Part shown: positions 43,752 through 51,441 of the stretch, one piece after another
Numbering within the stretch: the first letter of the stretch is position 1
Layout of the letters: every line of letters begins with the position of its first letter
Source: Halorussus gelatinilyticus
GTDB lineage: Archaea; Halobacteriota; Halobacteria; Halobacteriales; Haladaptataceae
Length of the DNA: 64,000 nucleotides
Assembly (NCBI RefSeq): GCF_023238445.1
Contig: NZ_CP096658.1
Coordinates: forward strand, 1,426,001-1,490,000
Reading direction: 5' to 3'
Translations under genes and position numbers: made by a program
Notes under the pieces: model-generated
Told to the model about the DNA's origin: nothing
The model's input: only the letters and a program-made list of their open reading frames with translations
Database searches by the model: none

Positions 43752-45848
43752 ATGGCTCGCGCGGAGAATACGGAGCTTATCGACAACTTCGAGCAGTTCT
43801 ACCGGCGGTACTACAGCGACGAGATCGGGCGACTCGCGCAGAACTACCCGAACGAACAGCGCTCGCTGTCCATCGACTGGACCGACCTCTATCGCTACGA
43901 CTCGGACCTCGCGGACGACTTCCTCTCGCAACCCGAACAGCTACGGGAGTACGCCGAGGAGGCGCTTCGCCTCTACGACCTCCCGGTGGACGTGAGCCTC
44001 GGGCAGGCCCACGTTCGCGTCCAGAATCTGGACGAGAGCACCGACATCCGGGAGATTCGCGCCCGGCACGTCAACACGATGGTGAGCGTGCAGGGCATCG
44101 TCCGGAAGGCGACCAACGTCCGACCCAAGATCCAGGAGGCAGCCTTCGAGTGCCAGCGATGCGGCACGCTGACCTACATCCCCCAGAGCGGCGGCGACTT
44201 CCAAGAACCCCACGAGTGTCAGGGGTGTGAGCGACAGGGACCCTTCCAGATAAACTTCGACCAGTCGGAGTTCGTGGACTCCCAGAAACTCCGGGTTCAG
44301 GAGAGTCCCGAGGGACTCCGGGGCGGGGAGACGCCCCAGAGCCTCGACGTCCACATTGAGGACGACATCACCGGCGAGGTGACGCCGGGCGACCACGTCA
44401 CGGTCACTGGCGTCCTCCACCTCGAACAGCAGGGGAGCGGACAGGACAAGTCCGCCGTCTTCGACGTCTACATGGACGGCATCTCGGTGACTATCGAGGA
44501 CGAGCAGTTCGAGGAGATGGACATCACCGACGAGGACAAACAGGAGATCGTCGAACTCTCCCAGTCGGACGACATCTACGAGCAGATGGTCGATTCGATG
44601 GCTCCGGCCATCTACGGCTACGAGGAGGAGAAGTTGGCGATGATTCTCCAACTCTTCTCCGGCGTCACGAAGCATCTGCCCGACGAGTCGCGGATTCGCG
44701 GCGACCTGCACATGCTCCTCATCGGGGACCCCGGTACGGGTAAGTCCCAGATGATTTCGTACGTCCAGAACATCGCGCCGCGCTCCGTCTACACCTCCGG
44801 CAAGGGTAGTTCCAGCGCGGGCCTGACTGCCGCCGCCGTTCGCGACGACTTCGGCGACGGCCAGCAGTGGACGCTCGAAGCCGGCGCGCTCGTCCTCGCG
44901 GACCAGGGCATCGCGGCGGTGGACGAGCTCGACAAGATGGCCGCGGACGACCGCTCGGCCATGCACGAGGCGCTCGAACAGCAGAAGATTTCGGTCTCGA
45001 AAGCGGGCATCAACGCGACGCTCAAGTCCCGGTGTTCGCTGCTGGGCGCGGCGAACCCCAAGTACGGCCGGTTCGACCAGTACGAATCCATCGGCGAGCA
45101 GATAGACCTCGAACCCGCACTGATATCGCGGTTCGACCTCATCTTCACCGTCACCGACCAGCCCGACGAGGAGCACGACAAACGCCTCGCTCAGCACATC
45201 ATCCAGACCAACTACGCCGGGCAGTTGAACACCCAGCGGACGGAGATGAGTGCGCCCAACATCTCCGAGGAGCAGGTCGAGAGCCAGACCGAGGAGGTCG
45301 CGCCGGCCATCGACCCCGACCTCCTGCGCAAGTACATCGCGTACGCCAAGCGCAGTTGCTTCCCGACGATGACCGAGGAGGCAAAGCGGACCATCGAGGA
45401 CTTCTACGTGGACCTCCGGACGAAAGGGGCCGACGAGGACGCACCCGTCCCGGTGACGGCCCGGAAACTGGAGGCGCTGGTCCGCCTCTCGGAGGCCAGC
45501 GCGCGCGTCCGCCTCTCCGACGAGGTCGAACAGCAGGACGCCGAGCGCGCGGTCGAAATTACTCGCTCCTGCCTACAAGACATCGGCGTGGACCCCGAGA
45601 CCGGGCAGTTCGACGCCGACGTGGTCGAGACCGGGACCTCGAAGTCCCAGCGCGACCGCATCAAGGACATCAAGCAACTCATCGGCGACGTCGAGGAAGA
45701 GTACGACGAGGGCGCGCCGGTGGACGTGGTGTTGGACCGCGCCGAGGAGATCGGTCTCGACCACTCGAAGGCCGAACACGAGATAGACAAACTGAAACAG
45801 AAAGGCGAGGTGTACGAGCCTTCGACCGACCACCTCCGGACGACGTAG
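43752..45848 (+). CDS. mcm: Replicative helicase MCM
   Basis: 698 residues. N-terminal domain with a zinc knuckle (CQRCG at about 134 and CQGC at about 156), the MCM AAA+ core with LIGDPGTGKSQMISYV (K331), GIAAVDELDKM (Walker B) and SRFDLIFTV (arginine finger), and a C-terminal winged helix (from about 620, KDIKQLIGDVEEEYDEGAP). No intein is present, although haloarchaeal mcm genes often carry one. It unwinds DNA at replication forks as a hexamer. It starts 1 bp after the remnant stop. Confidence 0.96.
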   Translation: MARAENTELIDNFEQFYRRYYSDEIGRLAQNYPNEQRSLSIDWTDLYRYDSDLADDFLSQPEQLREYAEEALRLYDLPVDVSLGQAHVRVQNLDESTDIREIRARHVNTMVSVQGIVRKATNVRPKIQEAAFECQRCGTLTYIPQSGGDFQEPHECQGCERQGPFQINFDQSEFVDSQKLRVQESPEGLRGGETPQSLDVHIEDDITGEVTPGDHVTVTGVLHLEQQGSGQDKSAVFDVYMDGISVTIEDEQFEEMDITDEDKQEIVELSQSDDIYEQMVDSMAPAIYGYEEEKLAMILQLFSGVTKHLPDESRIRGDLHMLLIGDPGTGKSQMISYVQNIAPRSVYTSGKGSSSAGLTAAAVRDDFGDGQQWTLEAGALVLADQGIAAVDELDKMAADDRSAMHEALEQQKISVSKAGINATLKSRCSLLGAANPKYGRFDQYESIGEQIDLEPALISRFDLIFTVTDQPDEEHDKRLAQHIIQTNYAGQLNTQRTEMSAPNISEEQVESQTEEVAPAIDPDLLRKYIAYAKRSCFPTMTEEAKRTIEDFYVDLRTKGADEDAPVPVTARKLEALVRLSEASARVRLSDEVEQQDAERAVEITRSCLQDIGVDPETGQFDADVVETGTSKSQRDRIKDIKQLIGDVEEEYDEGAPVDVVLDRAEEIGLDHSKAEHEIDKLKQKGEVYEPSTDHLRTT

Positions 45849-45849
45849 G

Positions 45850-46134
45850 ATGGACCGCATCTCCGCCCTCCGAAACGTCGAGGACGCGCTGGCCGACTTC
45901 GAGTCGGGCGAAGCCGACCTCGCGGCGACCGAGCGCCGCGTCGTGAACGTCCTCCGGACCTACGCCACCGAGTTCGAGGACGAGGAATTGTCAGTCTACC
46001 GCGCCTCGGGCACCGACGAGGCGGCGGGCGTCGTCGTGGTCGCCGAGTCGGCGTCGCAGGCCCGCGAACGCGTGGCCGACCGCGTCGATGCCGACTCGTC
46101 GGCGTTCGACCTCCGAGAACTGGACAAACCGTAA
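45850..46134 (+). CDS. Small acidic protein downstream of mcm, unknown
   Basis: 94 residues (MDRISALRNVEDALADFESG), starting 1 bp after the mcm stop, so probably in the same transcript. The first 40 residues are helical (VEDALADFESGEADLAATERRVVNVLRTY), followed by a small alpha/beta part (LSVYRASGTDEAAGVVVVAES). No motif is recognised. Its tight coupling to mcm in this genome hints at a replication-related role, but nothing in the sequence shows one. Confidence 0.65.
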   Translation: MDRISALRNVEDALADFESGEADLAATERRVVNVLRTYATEFEDEELSVYRASGTDEAAGVVVVAESASQARERVADRVDADSSAFDLRELDKP

Positions 46135-46156
46135 CGAGTTAGACAGTTCACAAAGG

Positions 46157-46167
46157 AAAATAAATAA
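46157..46167 (+). promoter_or_regulatory. TATA-like element for the DUF7504-like gene
   Basis: AAAATAAATAA lies about 70 bp upstream of the ATG at 46236, implying a 5' leader of about 45 nt. Confidence 0.4.
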
Positions 46168-46235
46168 GGTAGGTTCCCGTAGGAGTAGTCGTTCAGACAC
46201 CGAATCAGCCGAACTAGACGCCACGGGACATCACA

Positions 46236-46871
46236 ATGCGAAGCAAAGGCCACGACGAGAGCGAGCCACTCCGCGCCGACGTAGAGCGAGGGGCCTGCGT
46301 TCTGCTACTGACGCCGTCGATTCACTCGGCGACAGACGACGCGTGCCACGACCTCTTGACGCCGACGGGGACGACCGACGAGAACGTCCTGTGGGTGACC
46401 TACTCCCGGTCGCCCGACACCTGCATCCGCGACTGGTTGTCCCGCACGGACGAGCGACCTCGGAACGCGCGCATCGTCAGCGTCGGCGAGACGACTCGCT
46501 CGGCCTCGGCGGCGGTCGGCGACAGCGGCGGACCGGACCCGACCAACGACGTGGTCGAACCGCTCTCGAATCCGGGCGACCTCACCGGTCTCGGTATCAG
46601 ACTCAGCGAAATCCTCAAAGAGTGGGACGACAGCGGTACCGACACCGTCGCGTGTTTCGACTCGCTGACGGCCCTGCTCCAGTACGCGGACCTCCAGACC
46701 GTCTACAAGTTCCTCCACGTCCTGACGGGGCGGTTCGACACCGCCGACGTGACCGCACATTTCCACCTCGACCCGGAGGCGTGCGACCAGCAGACGGTCA
46801 GCACGCTCACCTCGCTGTTCGACACGGTGGTCGAACGCGAGGACGACGAGTGGGTCGTTCGGAGAAGATAG
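46236..46871 (+). CDS. DUF7504-type (RecA-fold-like) haloarchaeal protein
   Basis: 211 residues. VLLLTPSIHSATDDACHDLLT, ENVLWVTYSRSPDTCIRDWL and TDTVACFDSLTALLQYADLQTVYKFLHVLTGR follow the DUF7504 pattern: a RecA/KaiC-like fold whose ATP-binding lysine is absent. A middle segment (RIVSVGETTRSASAAV) is typical. Related proteins accompany haloarchaeal signalling genes. Here it lies between the mcm pair and the cluster below. Function unknown; regulatory role inferred. Confidence 0.8.
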   Translation: MRSKGHDESEPLRADVERGACVLLLTPSIHSATDDACHDLLTPTGTTDENVLWVTYSRSPDTCIRDWLSRTDERPRNARIVSVGETTRSASAAVGDSGGPDPTNDVVEPLSNPGDLTGLGIRLSEILKEWDDSGTDTVACFDSLTALLQYADLQTVYKFLHVLTGRFDTADVTAHFHLDPEACDQQTVSTLTSLFDTVVEREDDEWVVRRR

Positions 46872-46873
46872 GG

Positions 46874-46885
46874 TAATTTTTAAAT
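46874..46885 (+). promoter_or_regulatory. TATA box of the 46910 gene cluster
   Basis: TAATTTTTAAAT lies 25-36 bp before the GTG at 46910, in agreement with a leaderless start; it also serves as a T-rich end for the gene before it. Confidence 0.5.
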
Positions 46886-46909
46886 CTGAACGACCGGAAA
46901 GCTACACCC

Positions 46910-47248
46910 GTGTTACTGGTCGTGACGTACTCGCGGGCCGCGCGCCAGACGCTCCGGAACGTCTGCAACGGACACGACGAGACCGTCGTCCAGCGGTTCG
47001 GCCGCGCCGCCCTGCTGGAGGCGACCGAACTCGGCGCGTTCCTCGCGCTCCGTCTCCGCGCGAAGCACGCCGGCGACGTGCAGGTCGAACGAACCGCACC
47101 GTTCAACGAGTTCGAGGAGGTGCCCGAGTCGGTCCGCGAGGCCGCCGCGGCCTACGAGGACCGCGAACACGCGAGCACGCCCTACGCCAAGTTCGCAGTC
47201 GGGACCGACCACCCCGACGCCGATTCGATGCGCGACAGTGACTTATGA
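46910..47248 (+). CDS. Conserved haloarchaeal protein, unknown (cluster gene 1)
   Basis: 112 residues from GTG. The start MLLVVTYSRAARQTLRNVCNGHDETVV and RFGRAALLEATELGAF look helical; the end EDREHASTPYAKFAVGTDHPD is typical of a conserved terminus. I recall haloarchaeal families numbered around DUF7855 that fit this gene and its neighbours, but could not check. It overlaps the next gene by 4 bp, so it is the first gene of a translationally coupled set. Confidence 0.7.
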   Translation: MLLVVTYSRAARQTLRNVCNGHDETVVQRFGRAALLEATELGAFLALRLRAKHAGDVQVERTAPFNEFEEVPESVREAAAAYEDREHASTPYAKFAVGTDHPDADSMRDSDL

Positions 47249-48057
47249 GGGTCCGTATCGCCGGGGAGACTCGAACCGGGCGCGCCATCGACCTCCGGGA
47301 GTACGACTTCGCGGTCACCGAAATCGCCGACGCGATTCGCGGCGAGGGGGCCGCTTCTGCGGTGTCGATAGACTGTCCGGCCCCCGGCCCGGCCCACGCC
47401 CGCGTCGGGGCGATTCGCGCCGGGATGGCGTGGTCTCGACGGCCCGCGCTCGCCGCGGCCGCGCGCTCGCGGGGTCACACCGCGCCGCAGGCCGACGAAC
47501 TCGCCGAGGTTCGGGACCGCCTCGACGCCATCGACGCGCCGACCATCGACCTCCGCGCGGCCCGCCGCCGGGTCGCCGAGACCGGCGACGCCGCCGAGGA
47601 GTTGCGCGAGGAGGTCGCTACCGTCCGGGGGCGCGTGCGGGCGCTCCGCGAGGCGGAGGCCGACGCCGCGGACGCGGAGGCCGACCTCGCCGACGCGACC
47701 CGCCGCCTCTCGGAGGTCGAGACCGAGCGCATCGCGGCCGAGCAGACGCTGGCCCGCGCCCGCGAGCAGGCCCGCACCGACCGCGAGCGCCGTCGAGAGC
47801 GACTGCGACTGGAGGACCGCGCGGAGAACCTCCGCCGGAGCGCGCGCGAGGCGCTGGCCGACGAGGTTCGCAGTCGGTTCGAGGACGCTCTCGCGGCGCT
47901 TCCCGACGACGGGGCGCTTCCGGAGCCGGTCGGAGCGGCGCTTGCGGTCGCTCGCGTGGCCGACCTCGACGCGCCGGTCGCCGTCGCTCGGGTCGGGCCG
48001 TTCGAGGGCGTCGATGCGATTTCGGCGTGGCTCGACGCACCCGTGGTCCGAGTATGA
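47245..48057 (+). CDS. Coiled-coil protein, unknown (cluster gene 2)
   Basis: 270 residues. The N-terminal 75 residues form a small domain (MRVRIAGETRTGRAIDLREYDFAV, IDCPAPGPAHARVGAIRAGMAW). Residues about 85-215 are a long Ala/Arg/Glu-rich coiled coil, and the C-terminus (LADEVRSRFEDALAALPDDG, VARVGPFEGVDAISAWLDAPV) is another small domain. The shape resembles structural or SMC-like accessory proteins, but there is no ATP-binding site. It overlaps the previous gene by 4 bp. An AT-rich palindrome begins 8 bp after its stop. Confidence 0.75.
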   Translation: MRVRIAGETRTGRAIDLREYDFAVTEIADAIRGEGAASAVSIDCPAPGPAHARVGAIRAGMAWSRRPALAAAARSRGHTAPQADELAEVRDRLDAIDAPTIDLRAARRRVAETGDAAEELREEVATVRGRVRALREAEADAADAEADLADATRRLSEVETERIAAEQTLARAREQARTDRERRRERLRLEDRAENLRRSAREALADEVRSRFEDALAALPDDGALPEPVGAALAVARVADLDAPVAVARVGPFEGVDAISAWLDAPVVRV

Positions 48058-48064
48058 GTGGTTC

Positions 48065-48085
48065 TATATTTGTTTCACAAATATA
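48065..48085. promoter_or_regulatory. AT-rich perfect palindrome
   Basis: TATATTTGT-TTC-ACAAATATA: 9-bp arms and a 3-bp centre, in a GC-rich surrounding. It lies between cluster genes 2 and 3 and could be an operator for the promoter of gene 3, or mark the end of the upstream transcript. Confidence 0.5.
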
Positions 48086-48229
48086 TAGTAACCTCTGGAG
48101 TTGGTGTAGCTATCTGCATTCGCGTCTCGGCTGTCGGTGCGGTTTCCGGACGCCTCCGAGATTCGGCGGAAAGCGAGCGCCCGCGAACGGACGCGAATCG
48201 ACCCGACGCGCCCCGACTCACGTCCACCT

Positions 48230-48237
48230 TTATCACC
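48230..48237 (+). promoter_or_regulatory. TATA-like element for cluster gene 3
   Basis: CTTTATCA lies about 23-30 bp upstream of the ATG at 48260. Confidence 0.45.
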
Positions 48238-48259
48238 GAAGACGGGACGAACCACGGCC

Positions 48260-48907
48260 ATGCTCGAACTCGATTCGCACGTCGAACGGCGCGAGGGAAT
48301 CGCGCTCGTGAATCTGGTCGTCCGGAACCCGACCGACGCGCCCCGCCGGGTTCGGGTCGGCAACCGACTCGACGGACCGGTCTGGCCGCCGCGTTGCGAA
48401 GGCGTCCCCGCCGCGGGGTGGGACGACGGCGGTTTCGAGGGCGTCGTCGCGGCCCGCGACCGTCGGGCGCTCGGGTACGCGAGTCCCGTGACTGCGGAGA
48501 GGGACGACGAACCCGCCGTTTCTCCGCCGGCAGAACTCGTCTGGACCGAGCGCGCCGGCGCGTCCGAATCCGGCACCGAGACCGGTTCGTTCGCCGACGC
48601 GGAGACGCCCGAGGGCGTCGTCAGAGCGCTCGGCGACCCGCGGCCGCCCGCCGACGCGGTTCCCGTCGCGGAACCCCGCTCCGCGGCGGACCCGGCCGCC
48701 GACGCCGACCCATTAGTTCCCGACGAGTCGGAGACCGACTCGTCGGTCCCGGAACCGGTCGAAGCGTGGCTCTCGGCTGTCGAGGAGCGCGCAGATGCCG
48801 ACGCCCGTGAGTCCGGACCGGACCTCCGACCCGCCGACCGGAACGCGGTCGGGACCGTCGCGGACCGAATCGACGCGCTCCGTCGCCGCTCGGGGCGGTC
48901 GTCGTGA
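48260..48907 (+). CDS. Conserved haloarchaeal protein, unknown (cluster gene 3)
   Basis: 215 residues from ATG (MLELDSHVERREGIALVNLV). Residues 1-75 form a beta-rich domain: NLVVRNPTDAPRRVRVGNRLDGPVWPPRCEGVP and WDDGGFEGVVAARDRRALGYASP. Then a long disordered acidic linker, and a helical end (AVEEWLSAVEERAD-like segments, TVADRIDALRRRSGRSS). The final helix may bind the MinD-type ATPase whose gene overlaps its end by 4 bp, in the way MinD-type ATPases often use short partner helices (inference). Confidence 0.7.
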   Translation: MLELDSHVERREGIALVNLVVRNPTDAPRRVRVGNRLDGPVWPPRCEGVPAAGWDDGGFEGVVAARDRRALGYASPVTAERDDEPAVSPPAELVWTERAGASESGTETGSFADAETPEGVVRALGDPRPPADAVPVAEPRSAADPAADADPLVPDESETDSSVPEPVEAWLSAVEERADADARESGPDLRPADRNAVGTVADRIDALRRRSGRSS

Positions 48908-49584
48908 TTCTGGCCGTCGCTGGCGGGAAGGGCGGCGTGGGCAAGTCCACCGTCGCGCTCGAACTCGGCGCGCGACTCGACGCCGTGGTCGTGGACGCCG
49001 ACCTCGCCATGGCCGACCTCGCGGCCGGGCGCGGCCCGGACCTCCACGACGTGCTGGCCGGGCGGGCCGACCCGCTCGAAGCGGTCCGCGAGGACGGCCT
49101 GGTCCGACTGCTCCCCTGCGGGCGTACCCTCGCCGGAGCGCGCGCCGGCGACGTGACTCGCCTCGTCGCGGCGGTCGAGACGGTCGAAGAGACCTACGGG
49201 TCGGTCGTCGTGGACTGTCCCGCCGGCATGGCCGCCGACGTGGGGATGGGCCTGCTGGCGGCCGATTGCTCGGTTCTCGTCACCGCGCCGCGGGAGTTCG
49301 CGCTTGCCGACGCGCTCCGGACCCGCGCGCTCGCCCGCGAACTCGACGCGGGACTCGCGGCCGTCGCGCTGAACCGGACCGACGAGGACCCGCCGACCGC
49401 GGAGGTCCGGCGAGCGCTCGGTGCCCCCGTGGTAGCGATTCCCGACGACGACCGGGTGCGGCGCGCGCACCGCCACGGCTCGCCGGTGTCGGAGATAGCG
49501 CCGGAGAGCCGACCCGCGAAGCGGTTCGAGAAACTCGCAGAAGAGTCGCGTCCGGCGCTCGATTCGCGGTCGTCGGTTCGGTAG
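48904..49584 (+). CDS. MinD/ParA family ATPase (cluster gene 4)
   Basis: 226 residues from GTG (MILAVAGGKGGVGKSTVALE). The deviant Walker A KGGVGKST with both lysines is intact, followed by VVVDADLAMADLAAGRG (switch 1) and SVVVDCPAGMAADV (switch 2, Walker B-like). The C-terminal region after about 150 lacks an obvious amphipathic membrane-targeting helix. MinD/ParA proteins position cargo such as chromosomes, chemoreceptors and archaella; haloarchaea have several. Coupled to cluster gene 3 by a 4-bp overlap. Converges with the TFB gene. Confidence 0.88.
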   Translation: MILAVAGGKGGVGKSTVALELGARLDAVVVDADLAMADLAAGRGPDLHDVLAGRADPLEAVREDGLVRLLPCGRTLAGARAGDVTRLVAAVETVEETYGSVVVDCPAGMAADVGMGLLAADCSVLVTAPREFALADALRTRALARELDAGLAAVALNRTDEDPPTAEVRRALGAPVVAIPDDDRVRRAHRHGSPVSEIAPESRPAKRFEKLAEESRPALDSRSSVR

Positions 49585-49620
49585 CGTTTCGACCGAGCGT
49601 CGTCGCTTCGCTCCGAGTCG

Positions 49621-50496
49621 TCAGTCCTGGAGGTCCTTGTACGCCGACCGGAGCGTCACCGCCGTCACGTCGGCCACCGCTGCGGCCTCTCGCTGGGTCA
49701 TTCGGTGGCGCGTCTCCCGCGCGGCGGCGTACAGGCACGCCGCCGCGAATCCGCCGGGGTTCCGGCCCGAAATCAGGTTCCGCTCGTGGCCCTCCTCGAC
49801 CAGTTCGGCGGCCTCGCGCTCCACGGCGGTCGGCAGGTCGAGTCTGCTGGCGAACCGCGGCAGGTACTGCTTGGGGTCGATGGGACCGGTTGGCAGGCCG
49901 AGTTCGGTGTTCATCACGTCGTAGGCGGACTTGAGTTCGCTCCGGGTCGCCCGCGCCACGTCCAGCACCTCGTCCAGCGTGCGCGAGACCGAGGCGGTCC
50001 GACAGGTCGCGTACACCACCGCGGCGGTGAACCCCTCCAGCGACCGACCCCGGAGCAGGTCCTCGGACTGGGCCGACTCGAACAGCACGCAGGCGCGGTC
50101 CCGGACGTTCTTCGAGAGGTCGAGCGAACTCACCAGCCGCCGAATCTCGGTGAAGGCGTACACCTGATTGCGCTCGGTCTTCGACCCGATCTTCGCTCTG
50201 TCGTGGTGCTTGCGCATCCGAGCGACGCGTCGCCGCTTGCGCCCCGTCAACCGGAGGTCGCTGTCGTGGCCGATTTCGGTCGTCAGGCCGCGGTCGTGGC
50301 GCGACCGCGTGAGGGGTGCGCCGGTCCGCTCTTTCTGCGTGTCGTCGTCCGCGAACGACCGCCACTCGGGACCGCGGTCGATGCGGTCCTCCGAGACCAC
50401 GAGTCCGCAGTCGTCACAGACGGTCTCGCCGCCGTCGGGGGTCAGTCGGCCGTCGCATTCCGGGCACGCTCGGGAAGGTGGGTGTGCTTTGCTCAT
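49621..50496 (-). CDS. tfb: Transcription initiation factor TFB
   Basis: 291 residues from ATG at 50496 (MSKAHPPSRACPECDG). The zinc ribbon has CPECDG and CDDCG (residues about 10-33); the B-finger region and two cyclin-fold repeats follow (about 95-190 and 190-285), with QVYAFTEIRRLVSSLDL and FAAACLYAAARETRHRMTQ as landmarks. One of the multiple TFBs that haloarchaea use to select promoters. A GTG at 50499 just before is less likely. TATA box (ACTATTTAAAG on the plus strand) 25-35 bp upstream. It converges with the MinD-type gene. Confidence 0.93.
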   Translation of the reverse strand: MSKAHPPSRACPECDGRLTPDGGETVCDDCGLVVSEDRIDRGPEWRSFADDDTQKERTGAPLTRSRHDRGLTTEIGHDSDLRLTGRKRRRVARMRKHHDRAKIGSKTERNQVYAFTEIRRLVSSLDLSKNVRDRACVLFESAQSEDLLRGRSLEGFTAAVVYATCRTASVSRTLDEVLDVARATRSELKSAYDVMNTELGLPTGPIDPKQYLPRFASRLDLPTAVEREAAELVEEGHERNLISGRNPGGFAAACLYAAARETRHRMTQREAAAVADVTAVTLRSAYKDLQD

Positions 50497-50520
50497 CACA
50501 GTCGAAACTTTGCCCGAAAT

Positions 50521-50531
50521 ACTATTTAAAG
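50521..50531 (-). promoter_or_regulatory. TATA box of the tfb gene
   Basis: CTTTAAATAGT on the minus strand, 25-35 bp before the tfb ATG; indicates a leaderless transcript. Confidence 0.6.
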
Positions 50532-50647
50532 AAAGGCCGATTCGGGCCGAAACGACGGACGCGGACGCCGAGAGCCTACCGGTAACCGATAGGTTCCCGG
50601 TCTCGAACGGTTATCAGATTCGATACCCGTCGCCGACGTTTAAGTCG

Positions 50648-51175
50648 ATGCCGGGAGAACGTTCGGACGTGACGCTCTCGGACATCGCCGACGGACTGGA
50701 AGTCACCGCCGAGCAACGCGACCGCGGCGTCGCGTCGGTGGACGCCACGGAGGACTCCCTCCGAGAGCGCCTCGCGGAGTTCGCCGACGACCTGCCCTGC
50801 GACGCGACCTCCGCGGCCGAAATCGTCGAGGCTCACACCGCGGGCGAGTCGGTCGGCGACGGCGCGCACGCGGCGGGCGTCGCCCCGATTACCGCGGCGA
50901 AGACGCTCCATCTCCTCGGGTGCGAGGGCGTCTCGCCGCTGACGCCGCGCGCTCACGAGATTCTGCGCGACTGGCTCGCGGCCGACCTCTCCCGGACCGA
51001 GGCCCGCGAACTCGCGGGCGCGAACGAGACGGAGTTCGCGCTGGCGGCGTTCGTCGAGACCCACGAACCGCTCGACGGTGCGCGGGAAGTCGTCTCCGGG
51101 TTCCGGACGATGTGCGACGATGCGAGTCGAGACGCGCTCGCGGACGCGAGAAGCACGGTAACGGATTTGGTTTGA
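50648..51175 (+). CDS. Conserved haloarchaeal protein, helical, unknown
   Basis: 175 residues from ATG (MPGERSDVTLSDIADGLEVT). Mostly helical: EDSLRERLAEFADDLPCDATSAAEIVEAH, DWLAADLSRTEARELAGANETEF and VVSGFRTMCDDASRDAL. The HTH-like IADGLEVTAEQRDRGVASVD at the N-terminus is suggestive but weak. It is divergent from tfb with a 151-bp gap. I recall a numbered haloarchaeal DUF for a similar protein but cannot confirm it. Its position beside the MinD/tfb set suggests it belongs to the same conserved neighbourhood. Confidence 0.65.
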   Translation: MPGERSDVTLSDIADGLEVTAEQRDRGVASVDATEDSLRERLAEFADDLPCDATSAAEIVEAHTAGESVGDGAHAAGVAPITAAKTLHLLGCEGVSPLTPRAHEILRDWLAADLSRTEARELAGANETEFALAAFVETHEPLDGAREVVSGFRTMCDDASRDALADARSTVTDLV

Positions 51176-51208
51176 GGCCGGTGCAGGACGTCACTGTAAC
51201 TGCGACGC

Positions 51209-51271
51209 TTAGCCTTTGTGCGGGACGCACTCGAAGACGCCACAGGCGCCGAACGGAAGGATGCTAATCAT
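51209..51271 (-). CDS. 20-residue peptide with perfect Shine-Dalgarno
   Basis: ATG-started frame MISILPFGACGVFECVPHKG ending in TAA. A strong Shine-Dalgarno, GGAGGTGA, lies 6 nt before the ATG, complementary to the 3' end of 16S rRNA, in a genome where most genes appear leaderless. An AT-rich promoter region (51290-51385, with TTTATTAT-type boxes) lies upstream. The peptide has two cysteines (C10, C15), a hydrophobic core and a charged end. No similar gene is near. Peptide-coding status is inferred from the signals; function unknown. Confidence 0.6.
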   Translation of the reverse strand: MISILPFGACGVFECVPHKG

Positions 51272-51400
51272 TGTCTGTCACCTCCTGTTAGCCGAATCTC
51301 CCGAAAACATAATAAAACTAATTTTAGATATATAATAAAATATAGAAGAATAATTTAAATTTATTCACTAGATGAAAAGTTGTAAATGCCGACCGACGCC
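51272..51400 (-). promoter_or_regulatory. AT-rich promoter region of the 20-residue peptide gene
   Basis: About 100 bp of almost uninterrupted A/T, far below the local GC content, with several TATA-like sequences on the minus strand; the nearest (TTTATTATG) is about 50 bp before the ATG, placing the transcript start near the Shine-Dalgarno. Confidence 0.5.
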
Positions 51401-51441
51401 GTCGAGGACTACGACTCGGACACGCCACCCAGTTCGAGCGC

